64,000 bases of DNA. It comes from Nautilus pompilius (taxonomy: Eukaryota; Mollusca; Cephalopoda; Nautilida; Nautilidae). Of this stretch, positions 47,343 to 60,000 are shown in pieces; position 1 is the stretch's first letter, and each line of letters starts with the position of its first letter. The stretch is from positions 496,001 to 560,000 of the forward strand of contig JACATO010000611.1 of NCBI GenBank assembly GCA_018389105.1. Reading direction: 5' to 3'. The notes under the pieces were generated by a model. The model saw nothing but the letters and a program-made list of their open reading frames with translations, did not search any database and was not told the DNA's origin. The position numbers and the translations under genes are program-made.

Positions 47343-50300
47343 CTATTAATGGTTAAGATATTTTAAATAAACTTCACTTTAAACTCTGGTGGTGGTCAGA
47401 TTGTAAGGATCAAGTTTCATGTTATGACAACAACCATTTTTAGTTGTCTGGTTAACTGTGGCCACTAGATGTTGACACACAAACTGTACTGTTACTCAAA
47501 ATAGGGAGGAATATTTGTGAAGTCCAACAAATTTTTTTTTTTAAATTAAAAAAAAAAAAAATAGAACCATCCATTAGTTGTGAACTAATATCTAAATGTT
47601 TAATTATATTTCTACTATACTTATTACCTGTTTCCAGCTCAGAATTAATTCTTTCAAAAGTCACTACATTTGTGATGTTGTTTTAACTGCACAACAAAAC
47701 AAAAGGACTGGTTTGTTCTTAAACTTATGTAAAGCCGCGGTATAGATAGGAAGCACAGCAATTTCACACGGCCGATTCTTGTCTACAAACTTACATCTGT
47801 CAGATTGCCATTCTGATTCAATCTAAATCTTTCCTGTTTCAGATCATCTGCAAAGGAGTGAGTCACTAGTGTAGTTTATCTTTATGACAGTGTTTGATCT
47901 TTTATAGAATTGCATAACCAAGATTTAACTTTTTAAAAAAAATTTGCATATGCACAGAACTACTGAGTTTATACAAAACACTTGATGTACTTCCCTTTAA
48001 ATTGGTTAACATTTAGACAATATCTATTATGTATCATTAGTTTTTGTTTTTTCCATGTGGATTATGAAATGTAATATTTGGGATTTTATGCACAAACATT
48101 CTTATTTAAAAGACATTCTTGAAATACTAGATTTAAAATGAATATTAATGATTGTTTGACATTCTTTAGATCTTAGGCACAAGCTGCTGCTGAGTCCAGA
48201 CAAATAAGATTGTATAAGTACTCAACTACCTAAAATAAACCTACCTACTTTGATGTATTTAGGAAGAGTTAAACACATTTTACTAACACTGAATTTTTTT
48301 TGAATTTAAATCATGTATTTGTAATAAAAGAAATGGTTATCTCTATGGTTATTTATTTCATGCAGCATTTCTCTTCATCTTCCACGTAGCTATTAAAGAA
48401 ATTGTCACTGCTTGGTATTTTGCTGAAAATAATTTTCTGATCATGTGCACATAACAGACTCAAATACTTTTGAAACATAACACCTAGTGACACATTAATA
48501 TTTCTATGAATGCCAACAGTTCATCATTTGGTCTCTACAGTTCTAAATGATATAACATCAAGGTTTCAGCAAGTAACCAACTTGGCTGCATGAATGTTGT
48601 TCCATTCCTTAGTGCTGAGAAAAACTGCTGATAGGTCTGTGGTATAATGTTACATTGGTAAGGGCATCCCGATGGCCAATCAAAAAATATTCTGCATCAT
48701 CTGTGCTGTGGGTTGCACTCTGGTTTTGCTTTCTCTTCTACAGTAGCCCATATTCCACTAGGCTGTTAGATTCTGATTCAGAACCACTGACTGACTATGA
48801 AAACTAATGTTTATAGCAACTAATATCATGACAGCAGTAAACATGAATCCTGAACTCATCTGTAGAAGCAACAATAGCCAAATATTAGTGCAATATCGTC
48901 ATTCTGTCTTGATGATGGTGATTGGAAGCACTAGTACACCCTATATTTTTACATCCACTGATACACTCTGAGTTTCTGTGAAGTAGCCATATCTATTAAT
49001 CCCAATGCCACACACAACAGTATTATCTCTGGTATTAGTTTGTAGCTTCATGACAGGACAAGACAGCAAGCATCTTATGGTGAACACCCAGATGAGCTAT
49101 GACCAAAGGCATGGTCTCACTTTCACTTGTGGCATCTTCATACTTATTCATTTTATAAACAATCTCTCACAAGTGCAAAATTCTGAAGTTGTTCTTGAAT
49201 GTAAATGCATACACTACATAAAATTTCATCAGTGCCAAAAGTGCTACTTGGAATTTTTTAATGCACTTTATAAAATTGTCAATATTTAAAACTTGCATTT
49301 GCATCAATGCCATTTCAGAGCGAGCTATATTAAGACAGACTCCAAGCTCTTGAGTAGTCTTGATGTTGCTTTTTTTTTCAGTCCATCCACAAGGATATTA
49401 GGTGCTGACCCCTAACATAGTTGAGGTCTGGCCTGATGAAGAAAAACTGCTAAAAATGTTGATTAAAACTCATGCACAGATTAATTCAGAAGAGTAAGCA
49501 TGATAATAGCCAAACCAAACTTCATACTACACCTTATTCTTGATGTGTCCACCTCATCAAGTTTATAACTTTTCACAACTTTTGTGCAGGAATCTTGGTT
49601 TTATATATATATATATATATTACAGCTATCGGTAACCAAATTCTCTCTCGTGATCAACATTCTGCATGCGTTTTCTTGAGTTCTCTGACTGACAAACCAA
49701 CAAGTTGTGTTTTTTTTCTCAAATAGTTCAATCTCCAGTACATCTTTAACTTTCAATCAGCAAAATTGGTCTGTAATAGGTTTTTTTTTTCCTTTGGCTC
49801 TATGATGCAGGAAAATTATGTAGTGGGGATATTTTTCGACTTCGTAATTCTTATACCTCAGGATGCATCTTTGTTTTTACTGGTTGCCAAATGAAGAGAG
49901 TTTTATTATTTAACCCACAGATGTTAAGGTTCCCTCCACACACAGCAACACAGGCTACTTCCATGGTTTTTTGTCTCTGAAGTTGGGTATCCATTTTGTC
50001 ATAAAATTTCTTTTTTAATTCCACTTTGCAAGAAATATGACTACATTTTGGTCATTTACCATATTTCTTTTATTTTTCATGGCAATTCACTATATCTTTG
50101 GCTTTCCCTTAGCCCTTCTTTTTACCTCATTCATTTCACCAGTTTGCCTCAGGTCCTCAAAATTTTCATTAGCATCTTATCCATCTGATTATGTCTGGGG
50201 AAGATCTTATTCTCTATAGAAAACCTACAATTTTGACATGTATCCTGGAAATTAAATTGTAGTTTCACTATGACAAAATACTTGCTTCATATGTTCACCT

Positions 50301-50654
50301 AGAATGACCAAGTAGAAATGATTATGTCAAACATTCTGCCAAAAATATCAGAGACATGTCAAGTGGTATTATGCCACGACTAAATTCTTCTTTGCATTGG
50401 CAAGCATTAAAAAATATGGTCATATTTTGGTTGCAGATAACAAAATCAGACGTTAATCATCATCACCCAAAGTACCAAAATGATTATCATTTAATTTGAA
50501 AGTTTTTCGTTCTGTTTTTAAATTGCATTCACTGATCTTTGTTTTGAGCATTCCTTGTCATTCTTGACAGTGCCAGTACCTTGATCTTTAGCTGTATCTC
50601 TTTCTCTTGGACTGAAGATTGCAGAAGTAACCTTTCCGTGCATTGTCATTGCAC
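47343..50654. other. Intergenic sequence left of the hAT element
   Basis: It contains an A/T homopolymer pair at about 47530-47562, a (TA)n run at 49602-49622 and several open stretches under 100 codons with no recognisable content. The 48.5-50.4 kb part is less AT-rich and may be old repeat, but I cannot assign it. Confidence 0.45.
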
Positions 50655-51039
50655 CAGTGGTGGCCTTAAGAGATTTTGGGGCCCTGGTCAAGGGAGTCAT
50701 TGGGAGCCCTCCTTGGAAGTTTGATTTTTATAACGTATCAGCAACTGAACAGTTCTGATATTTCTGATTTCATTCGAATTTTTCTCAACCTGTGATGCAG
50801 CTGTAAAAATAGAGTTATCATAATACATTTAATCAGCACAGTGAACTATATTTTAAAGTTGCATAAGTGAAAGAAAACAACAAAAAGTTAAATCCTATTC
50901 TTACAAACTCAAATTTCTAAAAAACAAAATGGTGCATTGCATGAAGATATCATAACAAAACACAAACTGATAACCAGTTCACTCACAAATCAAAGACAAT
51001 GTTTACAGTCTATTGAAATAAAACTTTTCAGGCCTCCTT

Positions 51040-53480
51040 GGATGCAACGTCCTCAATAAGACCATCATAATCTAACTCTCTTCCAATTTTATTTTCAATT
51101 GAAATCATTGCATTGCTAATCCAACTAGGTGAACTTGTGACATGGAAGAGCGCAGATACCTTTTTATAATTTTCAGTTTTGAAAATGCCCTCTCACCAGA
51201 TGCAACTGTTACTGGTACATTGAGAACAATGCAAAGTACTACACACAAATTTGGATTTATATATCGAATGTTACAATTATAAATAAACTTAAGGAATGCC
51301 AAACCTGTGCATTTTTCTTGAGGTTGATTATATAATCTAAAAAACTCTTGATTTTCAGTCATCAGCTCTGCAGAATCTATGCCTTCCTCAAGGTGTAAAG
51401 ATAAACCTTGCATCCCTTTTCACTCATTTTGGCTAATGAATTGTCAAATATGAATCCATACCTGTCCATAAACAGCATCATTTGTTTAAATCTCATTTAG
51501 TTGAGCAATTGTTTCATCCATCTTAACTTTAAATAACTCAGCGCAAAATTTGTCTTTTGGGTCAAATATAGGTTCATCTGATGTCTCATCCAAAGAAAGC
51601 CTGCAACTCTTTCCCACACATTGCTCTGGAAATTTCACCTCAATAGGGTCATCAGATGTCTCTGCAATTCTTTCAGCAACTTTTAGAAAACCTTGATCTC
51701 TATACTCAGTCATATGTTCCAGAGTACCTTTCAGTAGTGCCATTGTAACATCTAACTGTATATCTATACTTTGCAAGAGCCTATGCACTTTATTTATTTG
51801 TGACAGGATGTCATATCAGATAACTGCGCTAAGGAGAAATGTAAATGACCATAGCTCAACCAAAAGACCGTTAGCCTCGGCACAAGTTACGCTGTCAATG
51901 GCGAGGATATTCAGTAATTCAACAATTGCATCATCAAACTTTAGAAGCTTCAAAATGTATGACTTTTACACTAGAAATGCGACTTTCTGATCAAGTTTCA
52001 GATGGCATTTTCACTGCATGTTTCACAAATAAAGTCAGTATACTTTATCTTTTACTTGAAGATGCAAACAGACCATAAACTCTGTGTAAATTTCCAAAAT
52101 AAGTTGCTGCTGTTCTGCAAGACTTAGCGGCATCACATAAAACCAAGTTTAAGCTGTGACATCCACAGGGAATGTAAATGGCTTTAAGGTTTAGGTCTAA
52201 GTCTCTTTTGGACACCAGCATGTTTTCCCTTCATATTTGAACCATTATTATATTCCTAACCCCTACAGTTAACTTATGATAAATTCGGATCTTTGAATTT
52301 TTCAAGAAGAGGCTCGGTCAATCCAGCGCCACTAGAGTCTTTGACATTTGTATCCTACAAAATGCTCTTCAAACATAGGTTCAATCTTCCCTATCCTGAC
52401 TATCCTAAGGATAAGTGACATTTGTTGTGTGTATCTTAATTCCTGGGGTGCAGTAAAGGATTATGTAGTAGTATACAGATGTTTTAACTAAGCTCAAGAT
52501 TTTCTTCAATATAAGACTTGAGATCAATTCAGTGAATTTTTCCTAGACAGTGGTCATGAATTTCTCTATTTTTTAAACACCTGATGTGTTCTGTGATAAC
52601 TTGGTCATATTTGGCCATATGCTCAACTTGTGCCAAAAAATTACCATTATGGACATCTCCAAGTGTTTCCTTGCCTCTAGTTCCATGTAGGGATAAATTT
52701 CTCTCAGCTGAATAATCGATAGCAGTCAATAAAGTATTTCTCTCCAGTAGTCAGTCTCCAGCTGCAACTGAGACTGTGCTAATGCATAAATAGTTGTTTA
52801 TGCAATTAATCTACCCTTTAACTCGTATCACTGCTTCATGCAATACATATGACCATCTGAAGACTCATGATTTTAAGACTATCACCTAAATGCTTCCAAT
52901 CACGCAACCTATCAAAAGAAAGCTGACTCAATTTTTGACTAAAGAATTTACCGCAAAAACAGTAAACAGAATCATTAATCCTTGAATATACAAGCCAGTT
53001 GCGCTCAACCCTTTCCCCATTCCTGAGAATTTTGAAGAAGCTAGATGATGTAAACCACCTGCCATTTGTTAGTGGACCAGCTTTAATTGAATACTCTCTC
53101 TCCAGTTGTGACAGATGCTTTGGCCAAGTTGCAGGGTCTGGAGTCCTCACAGATTCAATGTCAGGTGAACTTTCATCAGACTGATGTAGCTGTACTTCCT
53201 CCTTTAGACCCCTATCTAACTGGAGTTTATCAGAATCTATTTCACATAGCTGTCTTATCATTCTCATTTTCAGGGCTACACTTATGCTGAGCAAGTTCTC
53301 CAGATAGCCCAGCACCTGCATCTTTGAATTCTTGTGTCAGGAGCTGTGCTTTCCCTCATTTTGATTACCAGTAATATTAATAAATCTATCTGAGGCCCCT
53401 CGCTGCTTCTTTGCCTCTGATTCTCTTGATACCTTTGTTTTTCTCTTTGCTGCCCCATACTGATGCCATTTGGGTTTTAC
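51040..53480 (-). pseudogene. hAT transposase with TTF-type zinc finger and C-terminal dimerisation domain, broken
   Basis: At 52836-53321 the minus-strand frame (161 codons) holds the TTF-type zinc-finger region: PDPATWPKHLSQLEREYSI, GRWFTSSSFFKILRNGERVE, RNWLVYSRINDSVYCFCGKF and LRDWKHLGDSLK. The middle (51486-52730) is in pieces. At 51105-51413 the C-terminal hAT dimerisation motif is clear: VPVTVASGERAFSKLKIIKR followed by YLRSSMSQ. The order and content match ZMYM1-like/DUF4371 hAT transposases, which usually have about 600-800 residues. Several frameshifts and stops make this copy inactive. Confidence 0.82.
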
Positions 53481-53949
53481 TGCTCAAAATGGGCTATTTT
53501 CCACTAAGCAGTGTAAATAAATGATATTGCGGAGTATTACACCTGTAATAGAACAAATATATTCATTTGATAATTAAAATATCAAATGTCAGCACATAAA
53601 TATACTGGTGCACGTACCAAGCATGACTGTTATAACAGTAAAAATTAAAATTATATAAATAACTACATAAATAAATGGTGAAAAGATATGAGATGATCTC
53701 AACTTACGTAAATTTTACTTTATATAAAATAAATAAATGACAAAAAAATTCAAGATACGGCAAAAATGTTCCGTAGCACAACATGTGGGTACCTGGGTAT
53801 GAGTGGGCACTACTTTGAGCCGTGGAGTAATGCGCACTGGGGTCTGAGTGTGTAGTTGGCTAGCATCCCTCTCCAATGCTCTCAATCGTGTTATCATCAT
53901 CCATCAAGTGAGTTTAGTTGTGCACAAATATTTTCATTTTTACCTGAAT

Positions 53950-54376
53950 TTCGCCATTGCAAGCTATGGCACCAAAGCATAAAAATGATGCTAGTGGTTC
54001 CACAAAGAAACGTAAGGTGATTACGCTTGAAGAGAAGGTGAGCAAAATAAAGAAATGTGAAGACAGGCAAACTTTGTCTTCCATTGAGAGAGGCCTGGGC
54101 ATGGCCATGTCAATGGTCAACACGATAGTGAGGGACAAAGACCGTATTAAAGAACACGTGAAAGGATCTGCCCCATGAAATCTATGGTGATAATGAAACA
54201 AAGGACTGGTGTGATTGCTGAGATGGAGAAGTCCTTCAGTATTGTTTACTGCCTACTCTTTATGCTTATGTAAGATTGCCATACAGGTGGGAGTTTGACT
54301 TATGTAAAAACTGACATACCTATAGCCGAATGGAATGTAACTCTTATGGAGGTCGGGTTATTCCTGTATATCTTTT
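53950..54376 (+). mobile_element. Internally deleted Tigger (TIGD1-like) element nested in the hAT
   Basis: The + strand reads MAPKHKNDASGSTKKRKVIT, LEEKVSKIKKCED, GLGMAMSMVNTIVRDKDRI and KEHVKGSAP: the N-terminal CENP-B-type helix-turn-helix of TIGD1-like transposases. After one frameshift it continues with TGVIAEMEK and then jumps straight to a terminal-looking A/T and GTAAG-rich sequence ending ...GGTCGGGTTATTCCTGTA near 54376. The catalytic core is absent, so it is a MITE-like deletion derivative in the orientation opposite to the hAT transposase. The left end was not located. Confidence 0.65.
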
Positions 54377-55192
54377 AATAGTAGCCAATAATAAAGTGTT
54401 AAAATGCAAACATTTTTGCCTCAGATGAAACAAATATCTTCAGAGAAATTCTGACATTAATGAAAAACGTTTTAATGTATATGAAGCATGGGCTATTAAC
54501 AACGAGCTTCAAAAACATGAAGTATGATAGAAGTATGGTATCATAAAATATCTCTTAAGTTATTGTAGTAGAGTGATGACACTTGCATCAAGAGCGTATG
54601 CATGGCTATGCACAATGCAAGGGTCGATTGAGGGCCAGCAGTAAAAGACTGACCCCCAGGGGCCAACATATGATGTAGTAGTAACATTGCAAAATAAAAT
54701 CCGGAGCTTCAAAAAATAAGTCCAATGGGGGTATGGCCCAACCCAGGGGGGATCTCATGGTCAGTCAAAGATTGAGAGGCTCGACCTTAAGGGCCAACAT
54801 ACAATACCCCAACAAAATCGTAAACCATAACCCTAAGCATCAAAAAATCAAAGTCCGAAAGAGGTAAGGTACAATATGAGGAACCCTAGGATTCTGCAGA
54901 ACACAGGTTGGGAACCAATGTGTTTAGCTAATTGTGTCGCGATATATAAATCCTTATCTTTTATATATGTTATAAAAGAGATCAGAAGTGCTGTTGCTAA
55001 GTATTTGTGTATCAATCAAAAGAAAAGAGAAATATATTTAGAAAAAATGCTCACCTCAGGCTCATGCATCACTTGCTCCCAGTTTTCTGTGTGCTGACTG
55101 ACTGGAAAGGTAATAAGAGACTAACAGCCATATTTTAAAAACTAAATTTGGAGGCCTCACTTTCCTTACCAGTTTTAAATATCCACAAATGA

Positions 55193-55245
55193 GCTGCTGA
55201 TTGGCTGAACTGGGTTAGGTAAGGTTAGTTTAGCCAATCAGCAGC
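55193..55245. repeat. 18-bp hairpin inside the hAT element
   Basis: Arms at 55193-55210 (GCTGCTGATTGGCTGAAC) and 55228-55245 are inverted copies with one mismatch, separated by 17 bases. It lies about 240 bp from the right terminal repeat, so it may be a subterminal structure of the transposon. Confidence 0.75.
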
Positions 55246-55493
55246 AAAAATTTCAAATTAAGGGTTGGTATGGAATGTTTGGCTCTCATATTTGATTTTT
55301 GAAACATGGTCATGAGATCCATAATACTATGCATGACAAGAGGAATATATTTCTTTTCTATTTCACATTTTCACCAAAATACTACATCTTATAGGTACAA
55401 AATATAATTTAAACCATTTGGGGCTCCCCTTAAGTGTGAGGCCCTGGGCAGTTGCCCAATTTGCCCATCCCTAAAGGTCACCACTGATTGCAC

Positions 55494-56731
55494 TGTGATC
55501 TGGGTTCTAAATGACATTTGTCACATGATAAAGCAGTGTCTCTTTCCATCCTGAAACAAGTTTCTGCCTTGTTCTGTACCACTTCTATTGGACTTTGTTT
55601 CCACAGTTTTGGCTCCCTGTTAATCACCTGTAAGTTGACTTTCTGTTGAGCTGCATGTGTTAGTGTTATTTCATTGTATGGACATTTGAACTGTTATGGA
55701 AAATATCCTTTTGATTGTATGTTTCTGTATCGTTGCTTTTTCTAAAATCAAATCTTGTCCAAGATACCTTCCTCGTGCTTTGCCAAAGAGGCCATTCTGG
55801 CCTTTAATCCTGTGCATCTCTTGAAGTAGATTATGACTTGTGCCATTTGTTTGTCTTTCACCCATAATCCGTCTGGCTGCCTCACATCACGATGTAGTTC
55901 TGGGGACACTGCCTTTTCTTGGTCAATTCTTTTGAAAAGGTATTTTTTCACCCTCGACTCTTACTGGTCCTTTGATCTCTACATTTTAAAAAAAACTAGC
56001 ATTATAAATTCCAGATAATGCACTCAATCAATAAATTATTTTTCCAATTTAATCTTGCTTGTGTCATCAATGAAACCACTTGGAAACTCAACAGCTTGCA
56101 TTCTTTTCCACCCAGTGGTTTCTAATGGAGAGTAGTGAACAGCAAAGTGTTGCCATACTCCAAACGTCAATGACAGACACAGGTGTGTTGTTGTGGAAAA
56201 ACAAATAAGGTCAAAGCAAACCTCATCATTTCTATAGGAATAATAGTCTAGGGAATGAAGAGTTGGGTCTTTTACTATCATTTTGGTAAATTGTGCGATA
56301 ATAACAACATTTGAAGACAACATAATTACTATGCAGGATACATCAAATTCTGTTCCTGAAAATCTGTGAAAGAGTGTCTTTAATCTGCATTAACAGTAAC
56401 ATTCTATAAATAAAGTTATTAAAAGATGCAACAAAAATTGATGAGAAAATATTAAAATATACGTACATCTATCTAATTGTTTAATTGGTAACTCAAAGAA
56501 ATCTGTGATACACCTACAGTATAAAAACTTGAAACCAATTTTATTGATTAAAATACCAAGTTGTGTCAGGGTTATTTTCTGTTCACATACCAGCTTGGCA
56601 CATCAGGAATTTTAAAAAACTGTATTATATTATCAAGAACTTATTCTAAACAAAATAATGGTTTGATCTTGTAAAACTGCAGTTTACTATAAGTCAGTAT
56701 TTCATTCTGTGAGATTTTCTCTAATGAATGA
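55494..56731. other. Intergenic sequence between the hAT and the gene 2 stop
   Basis: The first kilobase (55500-56330) is of mixed composition with minus-strand open stretches under 100 codons and no recognised family. From 56400 it is AT-rich and likely includes the 3' UTR of gene 2. Confidence 0.5.
56540..56545 (-). terminator. Candidate polyadenylation signal of gene 2
   Basis: AATAAA on the minus strand lies about 187 bases after the gene 2 stop codon. The region is AT-rich, so this is a position-based suggestion. Confidence 0.4.
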
Positions 56732-57004
56732 TTAGCTGTTCATAGAATTCAGAGTAAAGTTTGCTGCCAGCCGTGTGCGTCGTTCCTTTCTCTGAGATGC
56801 TTTGACGTTGGTGTTGCCACCATCTTGTTTTAAATTTTTAAGGTTTGTATCGTCTGTCAGTTTGGCAGACTGCTCAACTCTTCCGGTGCTGGTTGAGTCC
56901 ATTGGTGTTTGCAGCTCACTGTCAGATGATGGTGGTGATGCACTAGTGTAATTGTCTGAAAACATGCTCATCTTCTCTGCTGGTTTCTGCCTGGGATTCC
57001 CCTG
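56732..57004 (-). CDS. Gene 2, terminal exon with stop
   Basis: The acceptor CTCTAG|CAG|GGG is a tandem NAGNAG site. The exon encodes GNPRQKPAEKMSMFSDNYTS, Ser/Thr-rich sequence (ASPPSSDSELQTPMDSTSTG) and a basic tail (KASQRKERRTRLAANF), ending TAA at 56732-56734. It joins directly to the 60382-60608 exon in phase 0. Confidence 0.75.
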   Translation of the reverse strand, partial: QGNPRQKPAEKMSMFSDNYTSASPPSSDSELQTPMDSTSTGRVEQSAKLTDDTNLKNLKQDGGNTNVKASQRKERRTRLAANFTLNSMNS

Positions 57005-60000
57005 CTAGAGAAAGAACAATTTATCAGAGCTGCTAGCAGACAAACATTCCTGCTTAAAAAACCATCCTAAATAAATCTTCATGATAAGGACGAACCACAC
57101 TATACTGCTGCTCATCACCGGGCCAAGATAAAAAACATTATGGGATGTTACACCATTTTACTTTCCAAAATCATATTTATTCCAACTAATTTTTATAGCA
57201 AACTAAAGACTTGATATTTCTCACCAAATCTTAAGAATAGTCCATTAAACAAATGAGAAGTCTTAATTATGATTTTAAAGAGGAGGATATTTTGATTAAC
57301 TTTTGTAAACTGTCTGTAATATTAAAAGGCCAGAGCCTTCCAAAAGTCAAAGTTTCCATAAGAGGTTCATGCAGACATTCAGTACCTTAACACTCAAGAG
57401 TTGAGACTATTTGGAACAGAGATTAGAAACTTTGCACAAAACGATCTTATCAAGGTGTGATTTTCAAAAATCCTCTATAAATTTAAATATTTTCTTGAAA
57501 AACAGCAATAAAATGTTCATAAATACATGTGTGTGCATGTGCAATACTGCAGAAGAAGAATGTTCATGTAATAAACAAACAGCTTCATTACAGGAATTGG
57601 TATCATTCACAGTAGCTAAAAATGCTTCCAATATATAATCAACCTACTTAATATACTCACATAATTTGTTTTTAATTATCTAATTCATAAAATGCACACA
57701 GCCATAAATCTGCTGTATACAGATGATAATATTCACTTATAAATAATCAAACACGTTTTGATTTCAAAAGAAGAAAGTTTAAGCAAAGCTAGAAAAAAGT
57801 AGAGGATTTGCCAACTAACTTTACTTTACATTGTTGTTATCTGATGCAGAAGAAAAGCAGCTTTTTACTGAACAGAAATAATGGTAAATACAAAATGAAG
57901 TGTTCACACCATCAACATGGTTATGACAGCAGCATGTATTCTGTAGGTACTTCAAAGTAATTAGAGATGTCTGTAATAAACATCTTCACACAGCACATTA
58001 CTGTTAGTGCTGTTTTAAATAGAAGACAATACTAAAGAACCTTTAAGTTTTGAGGGTTGCCTTGGTTATAAGACTGCAACTTACTTGTAGTATTGGTAGT
58101 AGAAAAACTATTTTCAGCTACTTCACACAAGACATTATTGGATGTACTGCTATGTTGTCCATAATCAAAAGAACTTTCGTTTTTCTATAAAAAGAGTTTA
58201 TGAAAATTCAGTCTTTCCATAATACACTTGAAATTGATGAATTTGCTTGCCATACACAGTATATTACCCCCCAAAAGAGCAATATTTTAAAAGTATGGTA
58301 ATAAAAACTAAAAAAATTAACTTTGCTTTCTCTAGCCTCATAAGCACTGTATCACATGGATTTCAACAAAAGGGAGCTCTACTTTCTTCACAAATTGTTT
58401 GAAGGCAATTCTATTGTTATCTGTAAAATATTCCAGCCAACCACAAGTACAGCAGTGTCGACTTCAAGTTGAAAAGCTAAAATTTTTGTCTTTTTTTATT
58501 ATTAGACCTGAGACAGAACATTTAATGGCGAGTATTCTTGAACCAAACTAGAAATGCATCTTTAGGAGACAAAAAAATAAGTTAAATGATTGAATTTTCT
58601 TTCTGTAACCTTAATGTGGTGTTTGCAAGAACTCTGATACTGGATTATCTTCTAAAAACACATGGTGGGTCTCTGAAGAGTTTATACTTAATTTCTTCCC
58701 ATGTGTAGATTACAATGCTACTGTGTAACAAGCTGAGTTTGACAAGAACAACTAAGAAACAAACAAAGTACCTACTTTTTGTTACTTGTGTTTTGCTTTG
58801 TATCTTGCATACATAACCCATATATAATGCAGATAAATACCCTTAACTGATGAGAACACTATTGACTGGACAACAACCAATTTGCTACTGAGGTAAAAGT
58901 ATGTGTCTCTGACTAATTCAAGTATTCTGTTTTCAAATCTGAAATCAGAATTAATCCAATACATAAGGATTTTAGTTACAGGAATAAATGTAGATCTAAT
59001 GTTGTATATTTTGAGCGTTCTTTTTAGTACTGTGTACATGCAACAGGCTACACGAGAGAACCACGTGGTTGCCTACTTAGATGTACACACGTGTTCTTGT
59101 GGAATAGCCGAGATGATGCAAATCTCTATAATATCAAAGAATGGCCATCAGGAACAGACCATAATACAGGAGAATTCAGTGTGCAACATATGTCACTGGT
59201 TATGTCCACAAAGAATACTTCTTCCACCACTGCATATAAAGCTGGGCCTAATGAAGAGCCTTGTAAAGGAAATGTGTGTAGAAGGTGTGGGATTTCTTTA
59301 TCTGAAAGAAAAATTTGTAGCGATTTTTACTGATGCCAAGTTGAAGGCTGGAATATTTGTCAGACCACAAATTCGTGATCTGTTTTCCGATCCAGTCTTC
59401 TAGTCGTAGCTTAACTCACTGGAGCTGGCTGCATGGGAGGCCTTCAAACTGGTAGTCCACAATTTCCTTGGGAACCACAAAGCAGATGACTATGCTGGGT
59501 TGGTTCAAGACACGATAAAAGCCTTTGAAGAAATAGGTTTCCGTATGTCGCTTAAGTTGCATTTTCTTCATTCACACTTGGATTTCTTCCCAGCCAACCT
59601 TGGTGCTGTGAACGATGAGAGGTTCCACCAACACATAAAGGCAACGGAGACCCGTTATCAGGGGAGACCCAACTCCAACATGATGGGGAACTGCTGTTGA
59701 TTCTTCAGAGACAAACCACTGCTATTCACAAGAGTTAAATCAAGTACCCAAAGCATTTCTAAACAGTTAACGTACACTTTATATAATGTGTTTATGTTGT
59801 GAAATTAATTTATTTTTTGCAGTTTTGCGATGTGCTTGATTTATTAATAAATAAGGACTGGAAATGACGTTTCTCTGTAGCTACAAATTCTGAGGGATTG
59901 GGTCAGTTCTGTCTTCAGATTTGGAATCAGCTGCTTGATTCGATAAAGGACACCTATATATACCTCAGTGGCAGGCGGAAAATTATTTTCTGTTGTCCAG

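Larger units (their letters stand above)
50655..55486 (-). mobile_element. Full-length hAT transposon (4.83 kb) with TIRs and target-site duplication
   Basis: The left end starts CAGTGGTGGCCTTAAGAGAT at 50655. The right end, read inverted from 55486, starts CAGTGGTGACCTTTAGGGAT, giving 17 of 20 matching. Both ends are flanked by ATTGCAC (50648-50654 and 55487-55493), a target duplication of 7 certain bases, close to the 8 bp expected for hAT. The transposase lies on the minus strand (53480-51040). About 2 kb of the 5' side contains a nested Tigger derivative and an 18-bp hairpin near 55193-55245. This is the only mobile element here whose both borders can be set. Confidence 0.85.
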
